A DNA stretch of 8,079 bases from Candidatus Woesearchaeota archaeon (GTDB lineage Archaea; Nanoarchaeota; Nanoarchaeia; Woesearchaeales; UBA11576), in contig DUGW01000218.1 of the NCBI GenBank assembly GCA_013331125.1, positions 13,561-21,639 of the forward strand, written 5' to 3'. Numbering within the stretch: position 1 is the first letter of the stretch; every line of letters starts with the position of its first letter. This document shows positions 1 to 6,862 of this stretch, piece by piece. A program made the translations under genes and the position numbers. The notes beneath the pieces are model-generated. The model did not search any database, was not told the origin of the DNA, and worked only from the letters and a program-made list of their open reading frames with translations.

Positions 1-319
1 AGAGTGTAGTTATCGAGAACTTGGTCTGGGTGATCAATGCGAAAGTAAGCATGAGTGAAAGAGCAAAAGACAGACCTATAACTGCGCCTTTAGCCCCGCC
101 AGCCTTACCGAAACCCTCGCCGAACCACTTGGTGAAACCAAGATAGGACATCGCAAAGAACAGGGTGAAGAAGATAAGGAAATCTATCAGCTTGTCATGG
201 TTCTTGTACTCATTGTTCTGGAAGAAACTGCTTATCCTGTTCGTACCTGCGCAGCCGGAGAGAACTGAAGTTAAGAACAGCAGTACAATGATTAATGTGA
301 ATAACAGTCGTCTGTTCAT
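1..319 (-). CDS. Putative membrane lipoprotein, N-terminal part (runs off the window)
   Basis: An open frame of 106 codons starts at ATG 317-319 and continues past position 1, so the C-terminus is missing. Residues 5-19 are hydrophobic and lead into a lipobox-like L-S-G-C with Cys23, suggesting a lipid-anchored protein exported through Sec. Two TM helices follow, at about residues 44-61 and 79-97. They closely match residues 70-115 of the 1008-residue protein encoded upstream: both share a DF-x-IFF-xx-FF-x-M-x-YLGF pattern and then a KG-xx-IGLS-x-AL stretch. The two genes are therefore paralogues at their N-termini. The start is supported by GGGGTG (324-329), four bases upstream of the ATG, and by an ATGA overlap with the 43-codon ORF. 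Function is unknown; it is probably a membrane subunit of the same complex. The lipobox assignment is less certain than the paralogy, because archaeal lipoproteins outside haloarchaea are poorly defined. Confidence 0.8.
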   Translation of the reverse strand, partial: MNRRLLFTLIIVLLFLTSVLSGCAGTNRISSFFQNNEYKNHDKLIDFLIFFTLFFAMSYLGFTKWFGEGFGKAGGAKGAVIGLSFALSLMLTFALITQTKFSITTL

Positions 320-447
320 TTCACACCCCTTTTAGCAGTTTCGTCCATTTTCGCCTTTATAATTGTTTCGGTGGATTCAGGGCCTAGATAGGCTCTAAAT
401 GCCATATCTATATCTCTTTCTGCGTTTCTTTCTGTGATCGGTATCAT
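316..447 (-). CDS. Small protein of 43 residues, unknown function
   Basis: This short frame starts at ATG 445-447, overlapping the TGA of the 1008-residue gene as ATGA. It ends at TGA 316-318, overlapping the ATG of the lipoprotein gene in the same way. It therefore fills the gap between two larger genes exactly, with a 4-base overlap at each end, which is the best evidence that it is translated. An AGGAG lies about 11 bases before the start, inside the end of the upstream gene. The product starts MIPITERNAERD and is charged, with no signal peptide or TM helix. It probably forms one or two short amphipathic helices around an AFRAYLGPE segment. It could be a small cytoplasmic accessory subunit, or mainly a device that couples translation of its neighbours. 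I recognise no family. Confidence 0.65.
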   Translation of the reverse strand: MIPITERNAERDIDMAFRAYLGPESTETIIKAKMDETAKRGVK

Positions 448-3400
448 ATAGCATTCAACTCCTGCAAAAGGTCAAGCAGACCATCAAGGGCCTGAGCGAA
501 ATAGATACACTCCTTGTCTGCAAGTGCCTTGCTGTCCTGGATCAGGATCGACTCTATGAACTTGATGTCATCCAACACCCTCACCGCATAGTAGACTCTT
601 GTAGGCGCGCTGATCTTCTCAGCATCACCCTCTTTCGTGATCATGACTGAAGCATCCTTACCACCATCAACTGTATGAGAGGAGAGGTCATCACCCTTAC
701 TTATCTTCCCCTCATCCTTCAAAGCATTGAAGACACCAAGATAATCCTGGAATGCCTGGTCTTTCTTCATAGGAGCGAGCACCTTCACCTTTGCCCTGGA
801 TACGACAAACTTCACCTCTGCCCTGTCCTCATCAGAGAATGATGTGTCCTTGAAACGTCTGCCAGCCTTGTCCATGTCATCAGCCATCTCACGCAGCCTG
901 CGCATGTTGACACCTTTCTTGCCGGAATCAGTATCGATCTCGCCTTTAGCTGTCGAGGCTGCTGCCGACGTCTTGATGTTGGTCATGTAATCCAATGCTG
1001 TCTGGAAGACATCCCTGAACCTGGCACCTGGGACAGCCTTGGCCTGGGCAAGAGCGTCCTTCATGAGAGCCATCGCTGTATTACTGTCCTTTCCGTATGT
1101 ATCCAGAGCCTTCTCAGCTGTCTGATAGGCCTTGGTCTCAGCGACAAGGGCTGCGAGGACCTGTTCATAGATAGGTATTGTAAGGAGAGAGATGCTCCTT
1201 TCAATCGGCCTGATATTATCAATCATACGCTTGTGGACATCAACCTTCACTTCCATGGCCTTGGAATACTCCTTGTAACCTTCAATCCTATCAGGAGAGA
1301 ACCTGGCAGTCACGTTCTCAGCGTTCAATTTCTTCCAATGGTCGACGACGCCAAGCCTCTCCTCAACCCTCTCTGCGAAAGACTGGAATGCCTTATGGAT
1401 GGGTGCGTATTCAGGAGCAGCCTCTTTGGCGGCCTGAGCTTCCAAGGTCCTGGCTTCCTTGAGAGCAGCAGTGTTGTCCACGTCCCTGAGATGCTCCAAA
1501 GTCTTCAAGATGAGATCAGGATAGGCCTGAGCCTGGCACTGCTTCCTGACATCCTCGGCATGCAGCTTAAGCTTGTTTATCTCCTCCTCTGTCTGGTGCT
1601 CGAATGCAGGACCATTCACACTCTCGATACGCTTCTCATAGAAGAGATAATGCTCTGCATTGCTGATTATCAGGTCAGCGAAATGCTCAGCCTTCTTGAA
1701 CCTCTTGGCAGCGAAAGCCTTGTCCATCATAGCACTGAATTCAGAGAGTTTCTCAAGCTCTGCCTTGCTGACGCCCTTGAGTTCCTCATCCAACTGCTGG
1801 AGCAGGAGAGCGACATTCTTGAAGATGCCTACCTTCTCCGCGAACAACTGGTTCAGATGGCCGAAGTTGGTCCTCAACTCCATCACTTTCTTGACGAGTT
1901 CAGCATAATTAGTCCAGTTCTCGCGCTTCCTGAATGCACGCAGCTCTTCAGAACTTAGGTCGAGCGTCTCGAGCATCGACTCGCAGATTGCGCTGAACTG
2001 CTGGAAGTCGAGGGTGAGGTTCTTCACCTTGAGCTCCATATCCTGTATCTTGTGGATCTCTTCAGTGTCCTTCATGTCAAAGTCGCGCATGTAAGTCAGT
2101 ATCTCATCGCCCACAGGATACTTGTCAAGCACCTGCTTGATCACATCGATGTCAGAGGCAAGCTCCTGGATCAGTGCAGCATCCCTGGTGCAGCGGTCAA
2201 GTATCGCAGCGACATGCTCCTTCTCTTTCTTGTTATGATGCGTAAGGGCCTTGAAATCAATGGCCTCACCGACGACCTTCTCGATATTATCAAGCTCCTC
2301 GCCGATCGTCTCCTTGACATCATTGAGACCTTCAGCAAGCTCTTTCGTGTGGGAGAAAGTGTTGCTCTCTGCGACCAACTCAGTCTTTGTGTCAGCAGTC
2401 CTGCTCTTTATCAGGCCGAGCGACTCTGCAAGCTCTTTCATCGAATCAGCGAACTTATTGTATATGTTCTTCTCGCGTTCTATCTGCTCGCCAGGTGATG
2501 CTGGGCCTGTCGGAGGGATGCCTGCAGATGATACTGCAGCACCTGCGGCTTTCGCCTTCTTCCTGTTGGCCAGGTGACGCGTGAACAAGATGATGCCCAG
2601 ACAGGCAAGCAGACCAAGGAAGATGAACATACCTTTCGCCCACCACTTATCATGCCAAGCAGGCTCAACCTCAAAGTTGCCGCCCAGCCGATTGGCCAGA
2701 GCCAAAGCCGCTTTCGCAGCGTCCTCATCTGCCTTCTTCTTCGCCGCCTCTTCAGCAGCCTTCTTCACAGCGTCGGCAGCGGCGGTGCCTGGTGTTGTCG
2801 GAGTCGTAGGTGTCTTCACCACCTTGCCGCCCCAGAGATTCCTCACACCCGTCCCTACCTTGCCGAATATAGAGCCTGAACCGAAGAACTTGCCCATGAT
2901 CGGCGAACGGTCACAACGGTTGTTGAAACAGACCATGGATATCAACAGATAGGTGAGTATCAGTGTTATTATCAGGGCGATGAAGAACGCACCTATCTTA
3001 GCAGCGGCAGAATCGCTGCTGAAAGCGAACTTCTTCAGGAGAGAGTAGACGAGCAGCAGTATACCTAAAGCAAGGAACACCAACGCGAACGGTATCAGCT
3101 TCTTAAGGGTGACCTTGCCGCCCCATACCAGTGCTGTAGAGAGCGCGAGGCCTAAAGCTACACTGAGACCGATGATAGGTCCTTTGCCTGCGTTCTCGAA
3201 GAACTGCTTGAAGCCCAGATAGGCCATACAGAAGAATATTATGAAGAATATCATGAAGTCAAAGAATGTCGGTCCCTGCTGATCACCATAACTCTTGAAG
3301 TACTGTCCGACCTTGCTGTTGCCGATGCTGCTGCCGATGTTCTTGAAGCCTCCACCAATGCGTGAGAGCACCTGCGCAGACACGATGCTTGAAAGCAATA

Positions 3401-3470
3401 ACAGGATAAGCATGGCTATCAGTACCAAAGACAAAGTCCTTCTCGTCTTGTCGGTATCTTTCTTAGCCAT
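444..3470 (-). CDS. Large membrane protein: signal peptide, five TM helices, long cytoplasmic helical domain (1008 aa)
   Basis: I recognise no family. A basic N-terminus (KTRR) and a hydrophobic stretch at residues 13-32 end in a plausible cleavage site around SAQ (31-33). A Gly/Ser/Lys-rich external segment covers 34-66. TM helices lie near 69-90, 97-116, 124-144, 158-181 and 280-298. Between the last two is an external linker with Cys181 and Cys186 (a possible disulfide), a TPTTPTTPG stretch at 220-228 and an Ala/Lys helix at 230-260. The basic RHLANRKKAK after the last TM fixes the rest inside by the positive-inside rule. Residues 330 to about 870 are charged helices and coiled coil, with TPR-like patches near 575-620 and 780-830. 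The last 130 residues look more globular. The TM1-TM2 hairpin is paralogous to the downstream lipoprotein. No enzyme motif is visible. The likely role is a membrane-anchored scaffold of a complex. The ATG at 3468-3470 was chosen because an in-frame TAA lies upstream; a weak GAGG sits 11 bases before it. Confidence 0.9.
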   Translation of the reverse strand: MAKKDTDKTRRTLSLVLIAMLILLLLSSIVSAQVLSRIGGGFKNIGSSIGNSKVGQYFKSYGDQQGPTFFDFMIFFIIFFCMAYLGFKQFFENAGKGPIIGLSVALGLALSTALVWGGKVTLKKLIPFALVFLALGILLLVYSLLKKFAFSSDSAAAKIGAFFIALIITLILTYLLISMVCFNNRCDRSPIMGKFFGSGSIFGKVGTGVRNLWGGKVVKTPTTPTTPGTAAADAVKKAAEEAAKKKADEDAAKAALALANRLGGNFEVEPAWHDKWWAKGMFIFLGLLACLGIILFTRHLANRKKAKAAGAAVSSAGIPPTGPASPGEQIEREKNIYNKFADSMKELAESLGLIKSRTADTKTELVAESNTFSHTKELAEGLNDVKETIGEELDNIEKVVGEAIDFKALTHHNKKEKEHVAAILDRCTRDAALIQELASDIDVIKQVLDKYPVGDEILTYMRDFDMKDTEEIHKIQDMELKVKNLTLDFQQFSAICESMLETLDLSSEELRAFRKRENWTNYAELVKKVMELRTNFGHLNQLFAEKVGIFKNVALLLQQLDEELKGVSKAELEKLSEFSAMMDKAFAAKRFKKAEHFADLIISNAEHYLFYEKRIESVNGPAFEHQTEEEINKLKLHAEDVRKQCQAQAYPDLILKTLEHLRDVDNTAALKEARTLEAQAAKEAAPEYAPIHKAFQSFAERVEERLGVVDHWKKLNAENVTARFSPDRIEGYKEYSKAMEVKVDVHKRMIDNIRPIERSISLLTIPIYEQVLAALVAETKAYQTAEKALDTYGKDSNTAMALMKDALAQAKAVPGARFRDVFQTALDYMTNIKTSAAASTAKGEIDTDSGKKGVNMRRLREMADDMDKAGRRFKDTSFSDEDRAEVKFVVSRAKVKVLAPMKKDQAFQDYLGVFNALKDEGKISKGDDLSSHTVDGGKDASVMITKEGDAEKISAPTRVYYAVRVLDDIKFIESILIQDSKALADKECIYFAQALDGLLDLLQELNAI

Positions 3471-3535
3471 GTTCTTGTCTTCCTCTGATCTTTCTTCTTT
3501 CTCTTATCCTCTCATCTTTTTGTCTGATCCTTGTT
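3471..3535 (-). promoter_or_regulatory. Purine-rich 65-nt intergenic leader between the 511-aa and 1008-aa genes
   Basis: This is the only sizeable gap inside the gene run. On the coding strand it is almost entirely A and G, with no stable hairpin, no T-run terminator and no convincing TATA element. It therefore looks like an unstructured leader inside one transcript rather than a promoter or terminator. GATCAGA occurs twice in it. The 3-codon ATG-AGA-GGA-TAA found here is too short to call. A purine-rich leader could help ribosome loading on the very long gene that follows, but that is inference. Confidence 0.35.
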
Positions 3536-5071
3536 TCAAGCCCTCGGTTCAATCTCGATATTCATGCCGTGCAGATGCTTCTGCAGGGCTCTCTCCATCT
3601 TCACAAGCCTGTCGGCCTGCACTGCAATCTCGTTCTGGAATGTGCTCAACTCGTTGATGTTCTTCCTGGCAGCCCTCTTCAGAGCCTCGCTCTCCTTCAG
3701 TCCGCCCTTCAGGTGGTCCAGGAGCACAGGAAGATTGGAGAGGATATACTGCTCTTCGTAGGCACGGAGCTGGGCGTGGCGTAGCTTGAACTCCTCCATG
3801 GTCATCTTACCTGCCTTGGCAGCCTCGTAAGCCTCAAGCTCCTGCTTAGCACTCTGCTCACCTGCATTCGCCAGGTGCTGGAAACTGGCGAAGACGTGCG
3901 ATTTCTTCTCGATAGCCTTGTCAGACTGCTCGAAGAAGCCACCTATCGAATCGCCGAAACCAGCTATGCCCATGACTACATTCCTGCGGTTATCCTTGAA
4001 CTCTTCAGCTTCAAGCAATATCTTCTGATGCTTCTCCTTGATCTCTTTCATCCTCTCAGACACTGTCTTTGAGTATTCAAGCCGCAGCTTCTCTACATCT
4101 TCGTAGAGCTTCTTCATCGCTTCTTTCAACAGCGTCACCAGCTCATCTTTGGCAGCCATCTCGACCTGATCAACCTCAGTGACCATCTTCTTGATGAGAG
4201 CGGCGATCTTCTTGGCAGTCTGCGGATCGCGCCTGCCGCCTGCGAACTCCTTCATGAAAAGCTCTGCGCGAGAGCGGTCATTGAACCTCTTCTCCATCAG
4301 CCTCATGAAGATGTTCTTACTGCCCTCTTTCTCGAGTATCTCTCCGAAGGCATTCAGGTTGCCGAAATTGGCCATGTCATTCCTTGGGTTAGGGAAGAGC
4401 TTGCCGACCTCTGCATTGACTGCATTGATATCCATCTTGAGCATGACACTGATCTTCTCTCCCCCGACGCGTGTGAAGTACTCAGTGTTGCCGAACAGTT
4501 CATCACCTACGATAGGCTTCACATACTCATCCTGTTCAGGCGCAGAGAGCCTTAGGAGCAGGTATTTCCAGCACATCACCTCGACCTCGAAATTCTCGAA
4601 ATGGCTGATCTTCGGAGCCTTGCCTCTCTTGACCTTGTCAATCACATCGATGTCAGGGATGTTAGGCAGTCTTCCAAGTATGCTGTTGAACTCGTCGTGG
4701 AACTCATGAAGCGGCTTAGGCTGGAGCTTCTCGCCCTTGGCGAGCAGTTCCTTGATCGTCTCTACCTGCTTCAGGTCAGGCAGCTTGGCTTTATTCACTT
4801 TATTCGCCAATTCAGCGAAGCTCTTGGCAAGCTTCTTGTCTCCGAAATGCTCAGCGATGCTGACCAGCTTGTCAACATGAGGGACAAAGTCGCGAAGGAA
4901 GTTGATGTTCTTGTCGAGATGGTCCTTCAATTCCTCCTCAAAGTACTGGACCTCCTGACCTTCCTTGCTCTTCCTGAACTGGTCCTGCAGTCTCTTGACT
5001 ACCTTGGGTATCCAGTCGATAGCCTGGAGCAGGTATTCCCAATCCCTCTTGAGTTCAGCTTCTGATTTCAT
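3536..5071 (-). CDS. Soluble all-helical protein, 511 aa, unknown function
   Basis: I recognise no family. There is no signal peptide and no TM helix, so the protein is expected in the cytoplasm, where the tail domains of the neighbouring membrane proteins also lie by predicted topology. Residues 1-115 are charged, mostly helical segments. Residues 120-240 look more globular: they contain proline-rich turns such as LPNIPD at 135-140, aromatic residues, the only Cys (167), and a likely beta/turn region RVGGEKISVML at 201-211. Residues 285-365 form a long charged helix or coiled coil. A short Gly-rich, mildly hydrophobic patch at 364-380 breaks it, and helices resume from 385 to 500. No nucleotide-binding or catalytic motif is visible. 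It probably acts as a partner or adaptor for the 1008-residue protein downstream. The ATG at 5069-5071 lies one base after the mini-ORF stop, and an in-frame TGA just upstream rules out an extension. GGAG sits about 13 bases before it. Confidence 0.88.
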   Translation of the reverse strand: MKSEAELKRDWEYLLQAIDWIPKVVKRLQDQFRKSKEGQEVQYFEEELKDHLDKNINFLRDFVPHVDKLVSIAEHFGDKKLAKSFAELANKVNKAKLPDLKQVETIKELLAKGEKLQPKPLHEFHDEFNSILGRLPNIPDIDVIDKVKRGKAPKISHFENFEVEVMCWKYLLLRLSAPEQDEYVKPIVGDELFGNTEYFTRVGGEKISVMLKMDINAVNAEVGKLFPNPRNDMANFGNLNAFGEILEKEGSKNIFMRLMEKRFNDRSRAELFMKEFAGGRRDPQTAKKIAALIKKMVTEVDQVEMAAKDELVTLLKEAMKKLYEDVEKLRLEYSKTVSERMKEIKEKHQKILLEAEEFKDNRRNVVMGIAGFGDSIGGFFEQSDKAIEKKSHVFASFQHLANAGEQSAKQELEAYEAAKAGKMTMEEFKLRHAQLRAYEEQYILSNLPVLLDHLKGGLKESEALKRAARKNINELSTFQNEIAVQADRLVKMERALQKHLHGMNIEIEPRA

Positions 5072-5072
5072 C

Positions 5073-5159
5073 TTATTTCATCTTCTCCATCTGATCATGA
5101 TATCTTCTTTCATCGCGGTCTTTTTTCGTAGGTGTCTTCTTCATTGTCATCTCCTTCAT
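5073..5159 (-). CDS. Mini-ORF of 28 codons (23 from the better ribosome site)
   Basis: A short frame opens at ATG 5157-5159 in an ATGA overlap with the stop of the four-TM protein gene. It ends at TAA 5073-5075, one base before the ATG of the 511-residue gene. An internal ATG at 5142-5144 may be the true start: AAGGAG (5151-5156) lies six bases upstream, ideal Shine-Dalgarno spacing. That start gives 23 residues. The peptide is highly basic and charged (it begins MKKTPTKKDRDERR and ends in MEKMK), with no hydrophobic segment. It may be a real microprotein, or its translation may simply deliver ribosomes to the 511-residue gene. The exact fit between two genes favours translation but does not prove a functional product. 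Confidence 0.5.
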   Translation of the reverse strand: MKEMTMKKTPTKKDRDERRYHDQMEKMK

Positions 5160-6103
5160 GGTCCTGGCGGCCCTCCTGGTACGGGTGCTCCTGATGGTGT
5201 CGGTCTTCCCGGGGGCATGCCTCCGCCTGCCGGTGCACCTCCGCCTCCAGGTGCTCCTCCACCTCCTCTCGGCGCACCTCCTCCAGGTGCTCCGCCTCCT
5301 CCTGTCGCAGTGGCAGTCGCTGCTGCAGCTGCGGTCGTCGCTGCCCTCGCTGCAGCCGCTGCTGCTATCCTCTCTTCATCTTGGATGGTCCACAGCAACT
5401 GTTTGTACATATTCTCGTACAAGTTGGCCTTCTCAACATCACCATCATCGAGAGCCTTCATCCACCTGTCATAAGTCCTGTCACGACGCAGGTAGAGGTC
5501 CTGTAGCCTGTCGCCCGTCGATTTCACGGCCTCTTCATCATCTTTTATGCCTGAAAGCTGGTTATACCTGTCCTTGCCTATCCTGCTCTTCAGCCAGGCA
5601 TTGCCTATGAATGGCATACCGGCGATGGCTGCGTTCGTGTACTCATCATTATCAAGCAGTCCGGCTATTCGCGCCTGCTTCTGCTCTCCCATCTTCTTCC
5701 ACTTGGCCTGCATGATGTTGCCTGTCAGTGTGGCATACACTGCTCCTGCTCCGAAACCTATCAGGAAATCATACAGGATGCTGCCAATGCCTACCTGTGC
5801 CGAGCGGATGTCGCTGAACCAGAGCGAGGTGCCGAAGATGCCTAGCACGAACTGGATGGCCATGTAAGGCACTGCGACAGACATGACCTTGCCTGTCCAG
5901 TTATCCTCGCCGCCTTCACCTTTCTCATCGGCGCCTTTCTTGCCCCATTTTTTCTTCAGCAAGACTATCGCTATGATCAGGACCACCCAGCCGCCGACAA
6001 CGAGTATCTGGTTCTTGGTCAGGCCTTCGTTAGCCATAAGTCCGCCCAGGACTAATGCTAGCACAATCGCCATCTTCTGTTTTGGTTCCATTGTTTCAGC
6101 CAT
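5156..6103 (-). CDS. Four-TM membrane protein with Ala tract and Gly/Pro-rich C-terminal tail (315 aa)
   Basis: I recognise no family. TM helices lie near residues 11-28, 32-49, 73-95 and 104-128. Basic loops KKKWGKK (50-56) and QAKWKKMGEQK (132-142) put both termini in the cytoplasm. Residues 140-245 form a polar, mainly helical cytoplasmic domain (DRLQDLYLRRDRTYDRW at 198-214). Next comes an Ala/Thr tract at 247-267, then a Gly/Pro/Ala tail at 268-315 made of loose GGGAP units and ending in GGPPGP. Such tails are typically disordered and often mediate multivalent binding; that is inference here. There is no signal peptide, unlike the genes on either side. The gene starts one base after the upstream stop with no clear Shine-Dalgarno site, so translation is probably coupled. 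Its stop overlaps the mini-ORF start. It is likely a membrane subunit of the same complex. Confidence 0.87.
   Translation of the reverse strand: MAETMEPKQKMAIVLALVLGGLMANEGLTKNQILVVGGWVVLIIAIVLLKKKWGKKGADEKGEGGEDNWTGKVMSVAVPYMAIQFVLGIFGTSLWFSDIRSAQVGIGSILYDFLIGFGAGAVYATLTGNIMQAKWKKMGEQKQARIAGLLDNDEYTNAAIAGMPFIGNAWLKSRIGKDRYNQLSGIKDDEEAVKSTGDRLQDLYLRRDRTYDRWMKALDDGDVEKANLYENMYKQLLWTIQDEERIAAAAAARAATTAAAAATATATGGGGAPGGGAPRGGGGAPGGGGAPAGGGMPPGRPTPSGAPVPGGPPGP
5159..5302 (-). repeat. Imperfect GC-rich repeat encoding the Gly/Pro tail
   Basis: The coding strand here repeats GGA/GGC-GCA/GCT-CCT/CCA-GG units, encoding runs of GGGAP and related peptides. The units are degenerate in length and third-base use, so this is a coding repeat grown by slippage or duplication, not a satellite. 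The adjoining 5303-5365 encodes the Ala/Thr tract mostly with GCN codons and is similarly low-complexity. Copy number is expected to vary between strains. The GC-rich repeat also produces long open frames on the plus strand, which I do not regard as genes. Confidence 0.7.
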
Positions 6104-6104
6104 T

Positions 6105-6839
6105 TTATGTCGAACCTGATCCTATCTTCTTGAATAACCAACTGAACAGTATGTAGAGCAGTATCGCCGATATTATGAAGGCGTAGAGGCCTGCTCCAGT
6201 ATCATTGTTCCTCAATATGGCTTGCTTGCAGACCTGGCCTATCACCCGCTTCTGCTGCTTGCCGTCGGCTCCTTTGAAGTATTCGTACTGGTCCTTCCAG
6301 TATGCGCCAGTACCGCAGCATGGCGGTTTCTTCTCGAACTTAGAGCCGACAAGAGGCAGACCTGACGCGAATCCGCCGGCAGTGTCCTTTATCTGGTCCC
6401 ATCTCGACGCGTAGGCGCAGTTGGGCTGGGCCTTTGTCGGGCCTATCAGGAACTGCGTCGCGTCCCTGAGCTTGGGCGACTTCCAGATGTATTCTGGCTT
6501 ACCGTCGACGACCACCTTGGAAGAGATCGCAAGCGCAAGTATGCCGATGAGTATGTAGAGGATGACTTTCGTCGTGTTGTCAGACATCTTGTCTTTCAGG
6601 AATATCATGGCGAGGACTATGCCGACCATCGCTATCAGCAATGCATTTATCCAGAACTTGCCTGACTTGATGAACTTGCTGACCTCGCCCCAGACCTTTC
6701 CGACAGAGTTCTTTGTCTTGTTCCAGGAGTCCCTGATGGCCGCCTCTGCGCAGACCGAGAACACCAGCAGGCCAAGTATGACTATCAGTAACAGCAAGGC
6801 AAGCTTCTTCGTCCGGGCCTTATTGTCTGATACCATCAT
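6105..6839 (-). CDS. Exported membrane protein with signal peptide, three TM helices and a four-Cys loop (244 aa)
   Basis: I recognise no family. The open frame extends upstream to 7001, but that part overlaps the ATPase gene, so the start is placed at the ATG-ATG pair at 6834-6839. This gives a basic N-terminus (KARTKK), a hydrophobic signal sequence at residues 12-30 and a likely cleavage after AEA (31-33). TM helices follow at 64-82, 92-108 and 217-236. The positive-inside rule puts the 109-216 loop outside; it holds Cys141, Cys174, Cys175 and Cys204, which could form two disulfides. A signal peptide followed by an amphipathic segment and a TM hairpin separated by a short polar loop resembles the layout of the 1008-residue protein, and loosely VirB2/TrbC pilins, although with an extra loop and third TM. 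The GGGAGG at 6857-6862 is 17 bases from this start, longer than usual, so re-initiation after the ATPase or after a 4-codon frame is likely. Confidence 0.85.
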   Translation of the reverse strand: MMVSDNKARTKKLALLLLIVILGLLVFSVCAEAAIRDSWNKTKNSVGKVWGEVSKFIKSGKFWINALLIAMVGIVLAMIFLKDKMSDNTTKVILYILIGILALAISSKVVVDGKPEYIWKSPKLRDATQFLIGPTKAQPNCAYASRWDQIKDTAGGFASGLPLVGSKFEKKPPCCGTGAYWKDQYEYFKGADGKQQKRVIGQVCKQAILRNNDTGAGLYAFIISAILLYILFSWLFKKIGSGST

Positions 6840-6862
6840 CGTAGGCTCATGCCATACCTCCC
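6836..6862 (-). promoter_or_regulatory. Coupled start region: GGGAGG, ATGA overlap, 4-codon frame, second ATGA
   Basis: On the coding strand a strong Shine-Dalgarno GGGAGG (6857-6862) is followed six bases later by ATG 6848-6850. That ATG overlaps the TGA of the ATPase gene. Its frame is only ATG-AGC-CTA-CGA-TGA, and its TGA (6836-6838) overlaps the first ATG of the 244-residue gene. This may be a minimal coupling cistron. Alternatively the ribosome site simply serves the ATG 17 bases away, or one base was gained or lost here and the MSLR codons belong to the start of the gene. Confidence 0.4.

Noticed and set aside
1233..1958. Open frame of 241 codons on the plus strand
   Set aside because: It lies wholly inside the 1008-residue gene. 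Its Leu-rich translation is what the antisense of a charged helical protein gives, and it has no ribosome site or operon context.
3498..3509. Three-codon frame ATG-AGA-GGA-TAA in the 65-nt gap
   Set aside because: It overlaps neither neighbour and has no well-placed ribosome site; frames this short are expected by chance.
4179..4709. Open frame of 176 codons on the plus strand
   Set aside because: It is antisense to the 511-residue gene. The Ser/Leu-rich product has no domain-like pattern, and several overlapping antisense frames of the same kind exist.
5159..5302. Repeats as a possible CRISPR array
   Set aside because: The units are short, degenerate and in frame with a Gly/Pro-rich protein; there are no spacers.
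5403..5422. Inverted repeat TTGTAC-8-GTACAA
   Set aside because: It is inside coding sequence, only six bases per arm with no T-run, and explained by the codons of an ENLYENMYKQ-like helix.
4965..5610. Plus-strand frames including a Pro/Ala-rich 169-codon one
   Set aside because: They are produced by the GC-rich repeat of the Gly/Pro tail read in reverse; the real gene with TM helices is on the minus strand.
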